A DNA stretch of 64,000 nucleotides from Paenibacillus riograndensis SBR5 (GTDB lineage Bacteria > Bacillota > Bacilli > Paenibacillales > Paenibacillaceae): contig NZ_LN831776.1 in the NCBI RefSeq assembly GCF_000981585.1, positions 6,949,216-7,013,215 on the forward strand, written 5' to 3'. The stretch's first letter is position 1; every line of letters begins with the position of its first letter. Positions 9,094 to 16,966 of this stretch are shown one piece after another. The notes beneath the pieces were generated by a model. It worked only from the letters and a program-made list of their open reading frames with translations, was not told the DNA's origin and ran no database searches. The translations under genes were made by a program, and so were the position numbers.

Positions 9094-9894
9094 ATGAAAA
9101 TCAAACTTGATCTTTTTCCGGGCGGTGTTACTAAAGCGCTAACAACGAGCTGGGATGACGGTAGAATCTATGACAGACAGCTGGTCGCGGTCCTGAACCG
9201 GCATGGCTTGAAGGGCTCTTTTCATTTAAATTCGGGATTCTTTGGCAAGGACAGCTATATTACCAGGGAAGAAGCGGCCTCCCTTTATAAAGGGCATGAA
9301 ATTTCCGCGCATACCTGCACTCATCCTTTCCTTTCCATGACCCCCCGTGAAGGCATTGCCGAAGAGGTTCTGAGGGACCGCGAACACCTGGAGCAAATCG
9401 CCGGGTATCCCGTTAGGGGCATGTCCTATCCGTTCGGCGATTACAATGACGGGGTGTTGAGCATTCTTCCTGCGCTGGGAATCGAATATTCGCGAACTGT
9501 ACAGTCCCACGGCAGCTTCATCCTGCCGGACAACCCGCTGGCCTGGCATCCCACCTGCCATCACCGTGATATGCTGGCGCTTGGACAGCAATTCCTGGAG
9601 GAGAAGCCTAAGTACCCACGAATGCAGCTCCTGTATGTCTGGGGGCACAGCTATGAATTCAACGACAACAATAACTGGGAGGAATTAGAGCAGTTCGCCG
9701 GCATGATGGGCGGCCATGAAGATATCTGGTATGCCACCAATATCGAGATTGTTGACTATCTCTCCGCTGTCCGGGGATTGCGCTTCTCCGCTTCCCGGTC
9801 CATCGTCTATAACCCCTCAGCAGTGGATGTATGGATTACGGCAGAGGATCAAGTCCGCCAGATCCCCTCAGGCGCTACCCTGCAGCTGGATTGA
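9094..9894 (+). CDS. Polysaccharide deacetylase (NodB/CE4-like)
   Basis: A 266-residue protein from the ATG at 9094; AGGAGG lies 9-10 bp upstream, so this start is preferred to the ATG at 9058. The NodB fold is shown by TTSWDDG (motif 1 with two Asp), SAHTCTHPFLS (metal-binding His pair), MSYPFGDYN and a late LYVWGHSYEF motif. Such enzymes use a divalent metal to remove N- or O-acetyl groups from glycans. No signal peptide or membrane anchor is visible, so it may act on small cytoplasmic acetylated sugars rather than on the cell wall. It stands alone between repeat-filled spacers, with no clear operon partner. Confidence 0.82.
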   Translation: MKIKLDLFPGGVTKALTTSWDDGRIYDRQLVAVLNRHGLKGSFHLNSGFFGKDSYITREEAASLYKGHEISAHTCTHPFLSMTPREGIAEEVLRDREHLEQIAGYPVRGMSYPFGDYNDGVLSILPALGIEYSRTVQSHGSFILPDNPLAWHPTCHHRDMLALGQQFLEEKPKYPRMQLLYVWGHSYEFNDNNNWEELEQFAGMMGGHEDIWYATNIEIVDYLSAVRGLRFSASRSIVYNPSAVDVWITAEDQVRQIPSGATLQLD

Positions 9895-9918
9895 AGCATC
9901 GGGCACTTGAGGCCGGCA

Positions 9919-10166
9919 GCTATATAAGTTGAACTTTAGTTTTACATTGTTCGTCACTGCGGGGAATGTTTGGACTTCCAGCCGCTGTTGTCGTAAGAAT
10001 TTCTTGATTTGAACCGCCTTTAGCGGTTGAAATCCGGTGACTGTTTATGCTGAAGATAGCGAGCTTTCCTACGGAAAGCTTTCAGGCGGACGCATTCGCT
10101 CTGTAAGTATCCAAACTTCCCCTCCGCACTTCTTCCCTTTTATGAATTCTTTAAGTTTATATAGCA
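9919..10166. mobile_element. MITE-like structured palindromic element (~250 bp)
   Basis: The two ends are imperfect inverted repeats of about 65 bp. The left end runs GCTATATAA ... GCGGGGAATGTTTGGACTTCCAG. The reverse complement of the right end runs GCTATATAA ... GCGGAGGGGAAGTTTGGATACTTACAG. The middle holds two clean hairpins: AACCGC/GCGGTT at about 10011-10028 and AGCTTTCC/GGAAAGCT at about 10062-10081. There is no open frame. This fits a non-autonomous element (MITE) or a structured RNA; no target duplication could be fixed. Confidence 0.55.
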
Positions 10167-10172
10167 ATTGAA

Positions 10173-10270
10173 ACGTTTATCCGCCAGCGGGAGGCCGTCA
10201 TCCGAATAAGGGATCAGGGCATCGGGATCGACGAGGATGAGATCGCCCGAAGGGGTAAAGATGCAAGCAG
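10173..10270 (+). pseudogene. Fragment of a sensor histidine kinase ATPase domain
   Basis: One frame reads FIRQREAVIRIRDQGIGI followed by DEDEIARRG. This is the G1 box of HATPase domains (DQGIGI..DEI.R.GEPF) up to the point where the TnpB element's right end begins. Nothing recognisable of the kinase remains on either side. It is a short remnant, judged only by motif similarity. Confidence 0.45.
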
Positions 10271-10271
10271 T

Positions 10272-10374
10272 GAACTACACACCACCTAAGAGGTGGGTGC
10301 TTCTTGGTCAATAGAGCTACTGCTCCAAGTTTACCCAAGCTTAGAGGCTAGTTCCTAGCCCAATCGTTGCCATC
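10272..10374 (-). ncRNA. Predicted omegaRNA scaffold of TnpB A
   Basis: Directly after the tnpB stop the minus strand carries two stems: GGCTAGGAACTAGCC, and CCACCTC/TTAGGTGG ending in TAGTTCAC. TnpB proteins use an RNA made from the gene's 3' end and the element's right end, with the guide read from the flank. Here the guide would start near 10271 (CTGCTTGCATCTTTAC). Structure seen; function inferred from the family. Confidence 0.5.
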
Positions 10375-11454
10375 TTATATGGCTAATTGTATTAAGTTTT
10401 TAGCTGCGTTTACATCTCTGTCGTGTTGTACACTACATTCAGGACAAGTCCATTCACGTACCGCAAGGTTCTTCACTTCTGCGTTTTTATAGCCGCAGCA
10501 GGAACATCTTTGGCTGCTCGCAAAGTGTTTTGGGGCAATCATCAATTCTCTACCGTACCATTCTGATTTGTAAGTAAGCATCTCTCTGAACATGCTCCAC
10601 GATACTTCGGATATGGCTTTCGCTAATTTGTGATTCTGCATCATTTTCTTTACACGCAGGTCTTCCATCACGATCACTTGGTTTTCGCGTATCATTTGGG
10701 TTGACGTTTGGTGCAAGAAGTCTTTACGCTGATTCGCTATTTTTTCATGAAGCTTGGCGACCTTCAAACGTGCTTTATTTCGGTTATGGCTTCCTTTCTT
10801 CTTTCTCGACAAGTCCTTTTGCAGTTTGGCTAATCGTTGTTCAGATTGACGAAGATGTTTCGGATTTGCGATCACTTCGCCACACGAAGTAATCGCAAAG
10901 TTTCTTAGTCCCAGATCTACGCCAATCTTCTTTTCTGTTTTTGGCAAAGGAGCGATATCTGTTTCTACCCGTACGGAGGCAAAATATTTTCCTGATGGTG
11001 TTTTGGATAGGGTGCAGGATTTGATTCGCCCCCAGAATGGACGATGTACCTTGATTCGGATTCTTGTCTTTAGTTTCGGAATTTTAATCGTTCCAGCTTT
11101 GGTGGCTATCGTTCCGTTTTGATTGTTCGTTGTGAAGCTATTGTTGTTCGTTTTCTTGCTTTTGAATGTAGGGAAACCCACGTTCTTATCCCGAAAAAAA
11201 TGCCTATAGGCTTTCTCCAGGTTGAGCTGAACGTTTGCTAAGGCCAGGCTGTCCACTTCTTTCAGCCACGGGAATGCTTTCTTGTACCTGGCAGGTGTAT
11301 TATGGAGCATTTTCTCCGTTTGTTTATAGTGTTCGATCTTATCCGCAAGCATTTTGTTGTAGATAAAGCGGACACATCCGAACACCTTTGCCAGATATTG
11401 TTGTTGCTCATGGGTGGGGTAGATCCGATACTTATGCGCTTTAAGTACGAACAT
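10375..11454 (-). CDS. tnpB: RNA-guided endonuclease TnpB (IS605 OrfB family), element A
   Basis: A 359-residue protein with the complete set of family motifs. The N-terminal wedge region reads [11 protein letters not shown]. The RuvC residues are Asp180 ([10 protein letters not shown]), Glu264 (IVMEDL) and Asp345/347 ([11 protein letters not shown]). The zinc knuckle is Cys317/320 and Cys337/340. The ATG at 11454 has AAGGAG 9 bp upstream; the TTG 9 bases earlier lies too close to that site. TnpB cuts DNA guided by an RNA from the element's own end and helps to maintain the transposon. Nothing is missing, so this copy could be active. It needs a TnpA in trans to move; none is in the window. 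Confidence 0.92.
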   Translation of the reverse strand: MFVLKAHKYRIYPTHEQQQYLAKVFGCVRFIYNKMLADKIEHYKQTEKMLHNTPARYKKAFPWLKEVDSLALANVQLNLEKAYRHFFRDKNVGFPTFKSKKTNNNSFTTNNQNGTIATKAGTIKIPKLKTRIRIKVHRPFWGRIKSCTLSKTPSGKYFASVRVETDIAPLPKTEKKIGVDLGLRNFAITSCGEVIANPKHLRQSEQRLAKLQKDLSRKKKGSHNRNKARLKVAKLHEKIANQRKDFLHQTSTQMIRENQVIVMEDLRVKKMMQNHKLAKAISEVSWSMFREMLTYKSEWYGRELMIAPKHFASSQRCSCCGYKNAEVKNLAVREWTCPECSVQHDRDVNAAKNLIQLAI

Positions 11455-11596
11455 GCCTCGCAACTCCTTTCCAGGAATTTACGAATCCATCATAGCACAA
11501 ATGTTCGTATTTATGGAAGAAAATTTCCTTTAGATAAGAAAGACCGTTGCCATTCATCCCACCATTTTAGAAATGGGGGAATTCTGACAACTGATG

Positions 11597-11781
11597 GTTA
11601 AAGTTGGCGACAGTGTCGACAAGCTGAAGGAAGCTTATCCCGAAGGGAATCTGATTGGAATGGAGCGCCTAACGAAGAAGATGATTACCGGTATGCACCG
11701 GCAAACTATGTGGGTGTGATGCCCTTTCACATTAAGGATACTAAGATTGAAAGTATCCTGATGTACAAGCTTCTGGACTAA
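11597..11781 (+). pseudogene. 3' remnant of an unidentified gene, frameshifted
   Basis: Two plus-strand frames join into one protein tail: KVGDSVDKLKEAYPEGN..GMERLTK, then after a shift near 11670 DDYRYAPANYVGVMPF..YKLLD ending at TAA 11779-11781. It starts exactly where TnpB element A ends, so its 5' part is lost. The pattern (VGDS..KL...G at the start of a small repeat) recalls DUF4309-type secreted proteins, but I cannot confirm this. A terminator follows at once. Confidence 0.45.
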
Positions 11782-11793
11782 ACTTTATAATTA

Positions 11794-11828
11794 TAATTAA
11801 GGCCATCCGAAATGGATGGCCTTAATTA
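11794..11828. terminator. Bidirectional terminator
   Basis: TAATTAAGGCCATCC and GGATGGCCTTAATTA form a perfect 15-bp stem with a 5-base loop. It serves the remnant gene on the plus strand (stop 11781) and probably the GH2 remnant on the minus strand (stop 11852). Confidence 0.8.
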
Positions 11829-11851
11829 CACTTCGCCTCTGGTCTAACGGG

Positions 11852-11998
11852 CTATTCACCCTTTATAATACTGCGAATCCGTTCAACCGGAGCCTTGGGC
11901 TTCCGGTCATAGGTCAGCAGCCCATTAATCTCCTGCTCGACATCGGTCAACTGGGTATAGCAGAAGCCTTGAATCACCGGTGAGGAGAACAGTATGTG
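11852..11998 (-). pseudogene. C-terminal remnant of a GH2 glycoside hydrolase
   Basis: The minus strand reads ILFSSPVIQGFCYTQLTDVE, then QEINGLLTYDRKPKAP and IRSIIKGE stop. This is the highly typical C-terminal end of beta-galactosidase/glucuronidase-type GH2 proteins. Upstream, at about 12045, lie a ribosome site (AAGGAG) and ATG codons, but the following short frame does not join this one. The gene therefore looks like a large internal deletion that kept its start signals and last ~48 codons. Confidence 0.7.
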
Positions 11999-12080
11999 CC
12001 TCCTTCGCATAGGCTTCCTTCGTATGCGGCTCCTTCATTGCATTAACGCTCCTTCTTGTGTAGATGACACAGCTTGCCGC

Positions 12081-14069
12081 CTATTTCACGTAAAATGTTG
12101 CATCCTGTTGATCTACAGCCGTTGATATAGTGGATATCTCCAGCAAGCCATTCCGGTGTCTCATATAAGCGCCCGGGATATTGTAGGATTCAAAGGAAGC
12201 CGCCCATGAGCCTGTCAGTCCGGCGCGCAGCTGCCAGGTTGCATCATTCTTGAACAGGGCAGAATTGTCGTTAGCCTCCAGCCAGACCTTCCCGTCCCTG
12301 TGACGGAGATAGAAGCCCGGTTTATTAACGGATTCGATAGACACAGAGGATTCATTCGCCAGTCCTTTGACCAGTCTCCACTGGGATTCTGCACTGTATT
12401 GTCCTCCGTCTATTCTTCCTCTCCCGTCCTGATATTGCACATAGCTGTGCATGTTGAAGCTCTCCAGCTGATTGACCGGAATCTCCGTATCTACCCGGAC
12501 CAGCTTCCAGTTCTGGGTATCCAGACTGTTGGCTCCCCACTGAATGACCTTGGTTCCGGCAGGCGAGCCGCCCCCGGCGTTATCCAGCATCAACCCGCTG
12601 TGCCCGTTCATGACCGTGTAATAGCTGCTGCCCTTGTGGGCGAATTTCCACCGCTGGGTGTCCAGGTCATTGTTCGTCCCCAGGATGACCTTGGTCCCCG
12701 GAGCCGTGGCTCCGTCCGGATCCTCCCAGACCAGACTGTTGTTCACACTCATTCCCCGGAAGAAGCCGCTATTTCTGTAATCCAACCGCCACCACTGGGT
12801 ATCCGCGCCAAGATCACTCCATTGGATGATTTCGGTACCGGCCGGTGAGCCGCCCCCGGCATTGTCCAGCAGCAGGTTATTATTCTGATTGATCAGCTTG
12901 TAGATTCCGCCGGATACAATGGAGGAATCCCCGTTCACCTGAGCCACATTGGCGCGGATTTCATTACGGTCCCCTACCTTCACCGTGTTGACTTCCAGCA
13001 GCATAGAATGGCTGAGGGGCAGAAGCGTACCGCTCCAGGCCGCAGGTGTGTTCTGATTGGAGCCCTTTACAGTAAGCGGCGCATCAACCTGGGTCCAGGT
13101 GGCGCCATAGTCTCCGCTTGTAAACATTTTATTTGCGGAGGATATCACATCGGTCATGCCGCGCACATATAATCTGCCGTTGGCCGTCCCGTTATCGATA
13201 TAAGCAATCTCCGGCGTCTGGGAGGCGCGGTAAATCCCTGTACCAACTACGTTCCCCAGATCCGTCGCACTTCCCCAATCCACTCCGTTGGCTGACGTTT
13301 TATAACGGACTGCGAAATTCGGGGCCGCCCCCAGCATTTCAAAGAACATGAAATAAGTTCCGTTCTTCACCTTCACTACCCGCGGCATCCCCGGACGCCA
13401 GTCCCAGTTCGACGAATTGCCGACGATAATACTGTAGTTCCCCCAAGTCAGTCCTCCATCGCTTGAAATCTCCTGGGCGATGGCCTGATTATAGCCCGGC
13501 TGACGTTCATCCGAATAATAACAAATCAAACGCCCGTCGCTGGTTACCGAGAATTCCGGCTCCCATGTACGCTGGGTTCCCGCGGTCCCCCGCGCAGCCA
13601 GATTGCTATGGAACTGCCAGGTAGCGCCATTATCGGTACTTCTCCAAATGTGGATGGTATACGGAACCGAATTGTTCCAATCCGTCGACGCGAACAGCAG
13701 GGTTCCCGCCGGATAATCTCCGGCCTTCTGCGGTAACACATATAACGTTGTCATCCCTTGCTGATTCCGGTCCAGCCCGTAATTGTTGGGATCAATCTCA
13801 CTGAGCAGAGACCAGGTCGCCCCGCCGTCCGTGCTCCGGTAGAACGGAAAAGCCTTCATGCCTGCCCAATCAGTATTTCCGGGGAATCTCCGGGTGAAGG
13901 TACTTAGAAGATTCCCGTTGTCCAGCTTCACTGCCCTCGCATAATACGGCTCCGGCTCCGCCGCACTGCTAGAGATTACCGTTCCTGTCGTTGCCGCCTG
14001 TACAGGCGCTACCGAAATTCCCATGACTAACAAGGCTGCGATTAGAGTCAATAGCATAGCTTTCTTCAT
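12081..14069 (-). CDS. Secreted GH93-like exo-arabinanase with RICIN and CBM42 domains
   Basis: A 662-residue exported protein. The ATG at 14069 has GAGG 6 bp upstream and opens a signal peptide (MKKAMLLTLIAALLVMG, Ala-rich cleavage after PVQA). Residues ~30-365 are a beta-propeller with Asp-box/BNR-type repeats (STDGGATW, STDNGATW, SSDGGLTW, SGDYGATW), as in sialidases and GH93 exo-arabinanases. A RICIN-type trefoil follows (YKLINQNNNLLLDNAGGGSP and a second DNAGGGSPAGTKVIQW). The last ~140 residues look like the arabinofuranose-binding AbfB/CBM42 fold (NMHSYVQYQDGRGRID, PGFYLRHRDGKVWLE, GAYMRHRNGLLEI). That module, together with the neighbouring GH43 and transporter, supports arabinan rather than sialic acid as substrate. 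It is the last gene of the locus. Confidence 0.8.
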   Translation of the reverse strand: MKKAMLLTLIAALLVMGISVAPVQAATTGTVISSSAAEPEPYYARAVKLDNGNLLSTFTRRFPGNTDWAGMKAFPFYRSTDGGATWSLLSEIDPNNYGLDRNQQGMTTLYVLPQKAGDYPAGTLLFASTDWNNSVPYTIHIWRSTDNGATWQFHSNLAARGTAGTQRTWEPEFSVTSDGRLICYYSDERQPGYNQAIAQEISSDGGLTWGNYSIIVGNSSNWDWRPGMPRVVKVKNGTYFMFFEMLGAAPNFAVRYKTSANGVDWGSATDLGNVVGTGIYRASQTPEIAYIDNGTANGRLYVRGMTDVISSANKMFTSGDYGATWTQVDAPLTVKGSNQNTPAAWSGTLLPLSHSMLLEVNTVKVGDRNEIRANVAQVNGDSSIVSGGIYKLINQNNNLLLDNAGGGSPAGTEIIQWSDLGADTQWWRLDYRNSGFFRGMSVNNSLVWEDPDGATAPGTKVILGTNNDLDTQRWKFAHKGSSYYTVMNGHSGLMLDNAGGGSPAGTKVIQWGANSLDTQNWKLVRVDTEIPVNQLESFNMHSYVQYQDGRGRIDGGQYSAESQWRLVKGLANESSVSIESVNKPGFYLRHRDGKVWLEANDNSALFKNDATWQLRAGLTGSWAASFESYNIPGAYMRHRNGLLEISTISTAVDQQDATFYVK

Positions 14070-14126
14070 ACTGATCCTCATCCCTTCGCTATAAATTAGA
14101 TAACAAGAAATGAATGGCCGCTTAGC

Positions 14127-15080
14127 CTATTCTCCTGACGGTGCCGCAATATCCTCATCAGCACTCACCGGAATGCCGAAATTCGGGGTTCTATCCTCCT
14201 TCCAGGTGAATCTCTGAATACAGGTTGCCCGCAGGCCCGCATCAGCACCCGGAGCGGGAAGAGCGTGATAGACAATCCAGTCCTCCTCTCCGTCCGGCGA
14301 CACGGTAAAGCTGTTATGTCCGGTAGCATAGACTCCGTTCTCGACACTTTTGTGGAACACAGGGACTGGAGATTTGGTCCAGGAAGACGGTTCCATCGGG
14401 TCAGCCGACTCCTCCATGGTCAGTATGCCCAGCGCATAATCCTCCGACCAGGTGGTGCTGGCCGAATAGACAAGATAGATGCGTCCGTTACGGTGGAGCG
14501 TTACCGGTCCTTCATTAATGGCCATGCCCCCCTGCTTCTCCCAGTCCAGAGTTGGAGCTGTAAGCAGGACGTGATCCCCCTCCAGTGTCCATGGGTTACT
14601 CATTCGCATGATATAGATAGCAGAACCATAATCAGGGTAATGTCCATATCCGGCATACAAAAAATAAAGCTGTTCCTGTACCGTAACCACAGTTCCATCC
14701 AGGCCGGGAACAGGGGTCGGCAGCGCGCCCTTCCATACCCATTCGCCTTCCATCGGATCGGCTTCCCCGTTCTCCAGTACGCAAATGCGCCGCGATTCAT
14801 CGCCTCCGCCGTCATTGGCGGTGAAATAGATATACCATTTACCATTTAGATGGTGAATTTCCGGTGCCCACAGGTTGTAACTGTACCGTCCATTGGGTTC
14901 CGGTGACCAGATGGTCTTCTTCCGGCCTTGGGCAAGACCGGTCAGGCTGGAGGATTGGGTTAGCCCCAGCCCTCCGGACTGTGTGTGCATGAAGTAATAA
15001 TTCCCGTCTGTGTGCCTCAGTACCCAAGGATCGGCAGCGCGTGCGACGATGGGATTGCGAAATGTTTCTGTACCTGCCAT
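14127..15080 (-). CDS. GH43 family glycoside hydrolase (arabinofuranosidase/arabinanase type)
   Basis: A 317-residue five-bladed propeller without a signal peptide, so cytoplasmic. GH43 residues are visible: the base Asp in ARAADPWVLR near residue 16, YNLWAPEIHHLNGKWYIYF, a transition-state Asp in PGLDGTVV, and the acid Glu in AINEGPVTL near residue 190. It should remove arabinofuranosyl (or xylosyl) units from imported oligosaccharides. GAGGAG lies 8 bp before the ATG. It lies 60 bp downstream of the permease gene, in the same minus-strand operon as the GH93-like enzyme. Confidence 0.85.
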   Translation of the reverse strand: MAGTETFRNPIVARAADPWVLRHTDGNYYFMHTQSGGLGLTQSSSLTGLAQGRKKTIWSPEPNGRYSYNLWAPEIHHLNGKWYIYFTANDGGGDESRRICVLENGEADPMEGEWVWKGALPTPVPGLDGTVVTVQEQLYFLYAGYGHYPDYGSAIYIMRMSNPWTLEGDHVLLTAPTLDWEKQGGMAINEGPVTLHRNGRIYLVYSASTTWSEDYALGILTMEESADPMEPSSWTKSPVPVFHKSVENGVYATGHNSFTVSPDGEEDWIVYHALPAPGADAGLRATCIQRFTWKEDRTPNFGIPVSADEDIAAPSGE

Positions 15081-15140
15081 GTTTTTTTCTCCTCATCTTA
15101 TCGGTGTTATAGGTTAATCGTACTTACTGCCGCCGGACGC

Positions 15141-16016
15141 TCAGCCCTTCATCCCTGTCAAGGCAATGCCTTCAACGAAATATTTCTGTGCAAAAAAGAA
15201 CACCAGCAGTGTGGGAATCAGCGCAAGCACGGAGCCGGCCATAATATAGGTCCATTGCGAAGTATAGAACCCCTGAAAGGACGCAAGAACCAGCTGCAGG
15301 GTATACTTTTCCGGCGAGTTGATATAAATCAGCGGTCCAAGATAATCGTTATAGCCTGCTATAAAGTTCAAGAGTCCTTGCGTAATCAATGCCGGCTTGG
15401 ACAACGGCAGCATGATACGGAGGAAGGTGTGGAACGGATTCATTCCATCTACCTTGGCAGCATCCTCCAGCTCCCTCGGGATCGTCAGGAAGAATTGCCT
15501 CAGCAGGAATACGGCCGCTGCCGCACCGAACATCCCCGGTATGATCAGCGGCATCCAGCTGTCAATCCAGCCGATGTTCTTGAACAGCATGAAGGTCGGA
15601 ATCATGGTGACCACACCGGGGATCATCATGGTGGCCAGCAGCAGTCCGAACAGCAGATTCCGGGCCGGAAAAAGTAGCCGCGCGAAGGCATAGGCTGCCA
15701 GCGCGCTGGTAAACAAGCCTACCAGACAAGGCAGCAGGATAATGAGCAATGTGTTTACAAATCCTTGAACAATATCGGATTCAAACAATACAAAATGATA
15801 GTTACTCCATTCAAAATGCTGAGGTATCCATTTCGGCGGCATTTCAAATTCCATTCCCTGCTGCTTCAGCGAAGTGGACAGCATCCACAGAAAGGGAACA
15901 GCCATAACCAGCGCTCCGGCCGACAGGAACAGATACGCGAACCCTTTGAAGGTACGCTCTCTGGCCTGTTTCTTGCTGCCCCAGGCGCCGTTTGCCGTTG
16001 TTGTTCTCGTACTCAC
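15141..16016 (-). CDS. Carbohydrate ABC transporter permease (MalG/AraQ-like)
   Basis: A 291-residue inner-membrane protein with about six hydrophobic segments and the EAA loop EDAAKVDGMNPFHTF that docks the ATPase. The start is GTG at 16016 with AGGAG 9 bp upstream. The stop-to-start distance to the partner permease is 12 bp. No ATP-binding subunit is encoded in the locus. In Bacillus-type bacteria one shared MsmX-like ATPase usually serves such transporters (known for the group, inferred here). Confidence 0.9.
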   Translation of the reverse strand: MSTRTTTANGAWGSKKQARERTFKGFAYLFLSAGALVMAVPFLWMLSTSLKQQGMEFEMPPKWIPQHFEWSNYHFVLFESDIVQGFVNTLLIILLPCLVGLFTSALAAYAFARLLFPARNLLFGLLLATMMIPGVVTMIPTFMLFKNIGWIDSWMPLIIPGMFGAAAAVFLLRQFFLTIPRELEDAAKVDGMNPFHTFLRIMLPLSKPALITQGLLNFIAGYNDYLGPLIYINSPEKYTLQLVLASFQGFYTSQWTYIMAGSVLALIPTLLVFFFAQKYFVEGIALTGMKG

Positions 16017-16028
16017 GCGTATCCTCTC

Positions 16029-16895
16029 CTATTCATAGTGCACCCAGCGCCGGGAAAAGTAGAAATTCAGCAGCGTGACGGCCAGAATGATCAACCCGAG
16101 AATCCACGCCATAGATGAGGCAAACCCCATATTCATATACCGGAAAGCATTCTGGAAGAGATAGTATACAATCGTCGTCGTGGAATAGTTCGGCCCGCCT
16201 TCGGTCATAATCTGGAACCGCGGGTAATCCTGAAGCGCCCCGATGATGGCGGTGATTAGAATATAGAGTGTAGTAGGCGATATGCAGGGAACCGTTATAT
16301 GGCGGAACCGTTGCCAGCCATTTGCACCGTCAATCTCTGCCGCTTCATAGAAGCTTCTGGGCACGCCCTGCAGAGCCGCGAGATACAGCACGATATTGAT
16401 GCCCAGTCCGGACCATACCCCTTGAATGATCATGGCCGGCATCGCCCACTGCTCACTGCTGAGCCAGGCAGGCCCCTGGATTCCAGCTAGCTCCAGCAAA
16501 TGATTTAACAATCCGTAGGTATCATTAAAGATCCATTTCCAGAGCAGCGTAAGTGCGATGACCGAGCTGATCGTCGGCAGGAAAAACATGGTCCGGAAAA
16601 AACGGATACCCTGGATTTTCTGATTCAACGCGGTTGCAAAGCCCAAAGAGCAGATCATGCCAATAGGGATGCTAAGAGCCGAATAGAGTGTATTGCGCAG
16701 AGTTTTCCAAAACAACTCGTCCTGAACCAGCTTCACATAATTGTCCCCGCCATTGAATACGGGTGTCTGATAACCGCTATAATCCGTGAAGCTTACATAG
16801 ACTGAATAGCTGAGAGGGATGAACGCAAACAGCAAGAATCCCAGGATGGGTGCGGCAATGAATGAATATGCCCATAGATATTCCCTTCGTTTCAT
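16029..16895 (-). CDS. Carbohydrate ABC transporter permease (MalF/AraP-like)
   Basis: A 288-residue inner-membrane protein. It has an N-terminal membrane helix (WAYSFIAAPILGFLLFAFIP), further segments, and the EAA motif YEAAEIDGANGWQRF. GGAGG lies 6 bp before the ATG. It pairs with the permease gene just downstream and the binding protein 71 bp upstream, forming an importer for oligosaccharides that are probably arabino-oligomers, judged from the GH43/GH93 neighbours. Confidence 0.9.
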   Translation of the reverse strand: MKRREYLWAYSFIAAPILGFLLFAFIPLSYSVYVSFTDYSGYQTPVFNGGDNYVKLVQDELFWKTLRNTLYSALSIPIGMICSLGFATALNQKIQGIRFFRTMFFLPTISSVIALTLLWKWIFNDTYGLLNHLLELAGIQGPAWLSSEQWAMPAMIIQGVWSGLGINIVLYLAALQGVPRSFYEAAEIDGANGWQRFRHITVPCISPTTLYILITAIIGALQDYPRFQIMTEGGPNYSTTTIVYYLFQNAFRYMNMGFASSMAWILGLIILAVTLLNFYFSRRWVHYE

Positions 16896-16966
16896 GATTA
16901 TCCTCCATTACTCGAGGGTGAAGGAAAAGCCTGAATTCCTTCTTCTTCACCGGACTCACCTTCTGT

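Larger units (their letters stand above)
10272..11598 (-). mobile_element. TnpB-only IS605/IS1341-type element A
   Basis: The element contains one gene (tnpB, 10375-11454) and no TnpA. The right end on the minus strand is the hairpin CCACCTC-TTAGGTGG followed by TAGTTCAC. The left end near 11540-11598 has a hairpin-like CCATTTCTAAAATGG stretch. On the minus strand the left end is preceded by TTTAA, a plausible transposon-adjacent motif. Boundaries are estimates. The flanks are fragments of two different plus-strand genes, so the site has also been rearranged. Confidence 0.6.

Noticed and set aside
12081..14069. Sialidase (GH33) assignment for the propeller protein
   Set aside because: Asp-box-type repeats are shared by several propeller families. 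The C-terminal arabinofuranose-binding module and the GH43/ABC context favour arabinan.
15980..16000. GCCGTTTGCCGTTGTTG inside the permease gene as another copy of the palindrome family
   Set aside because: It encodes the N-terminal residues TTTANG of the permease and lacks the paired arm and loop; coincidental.
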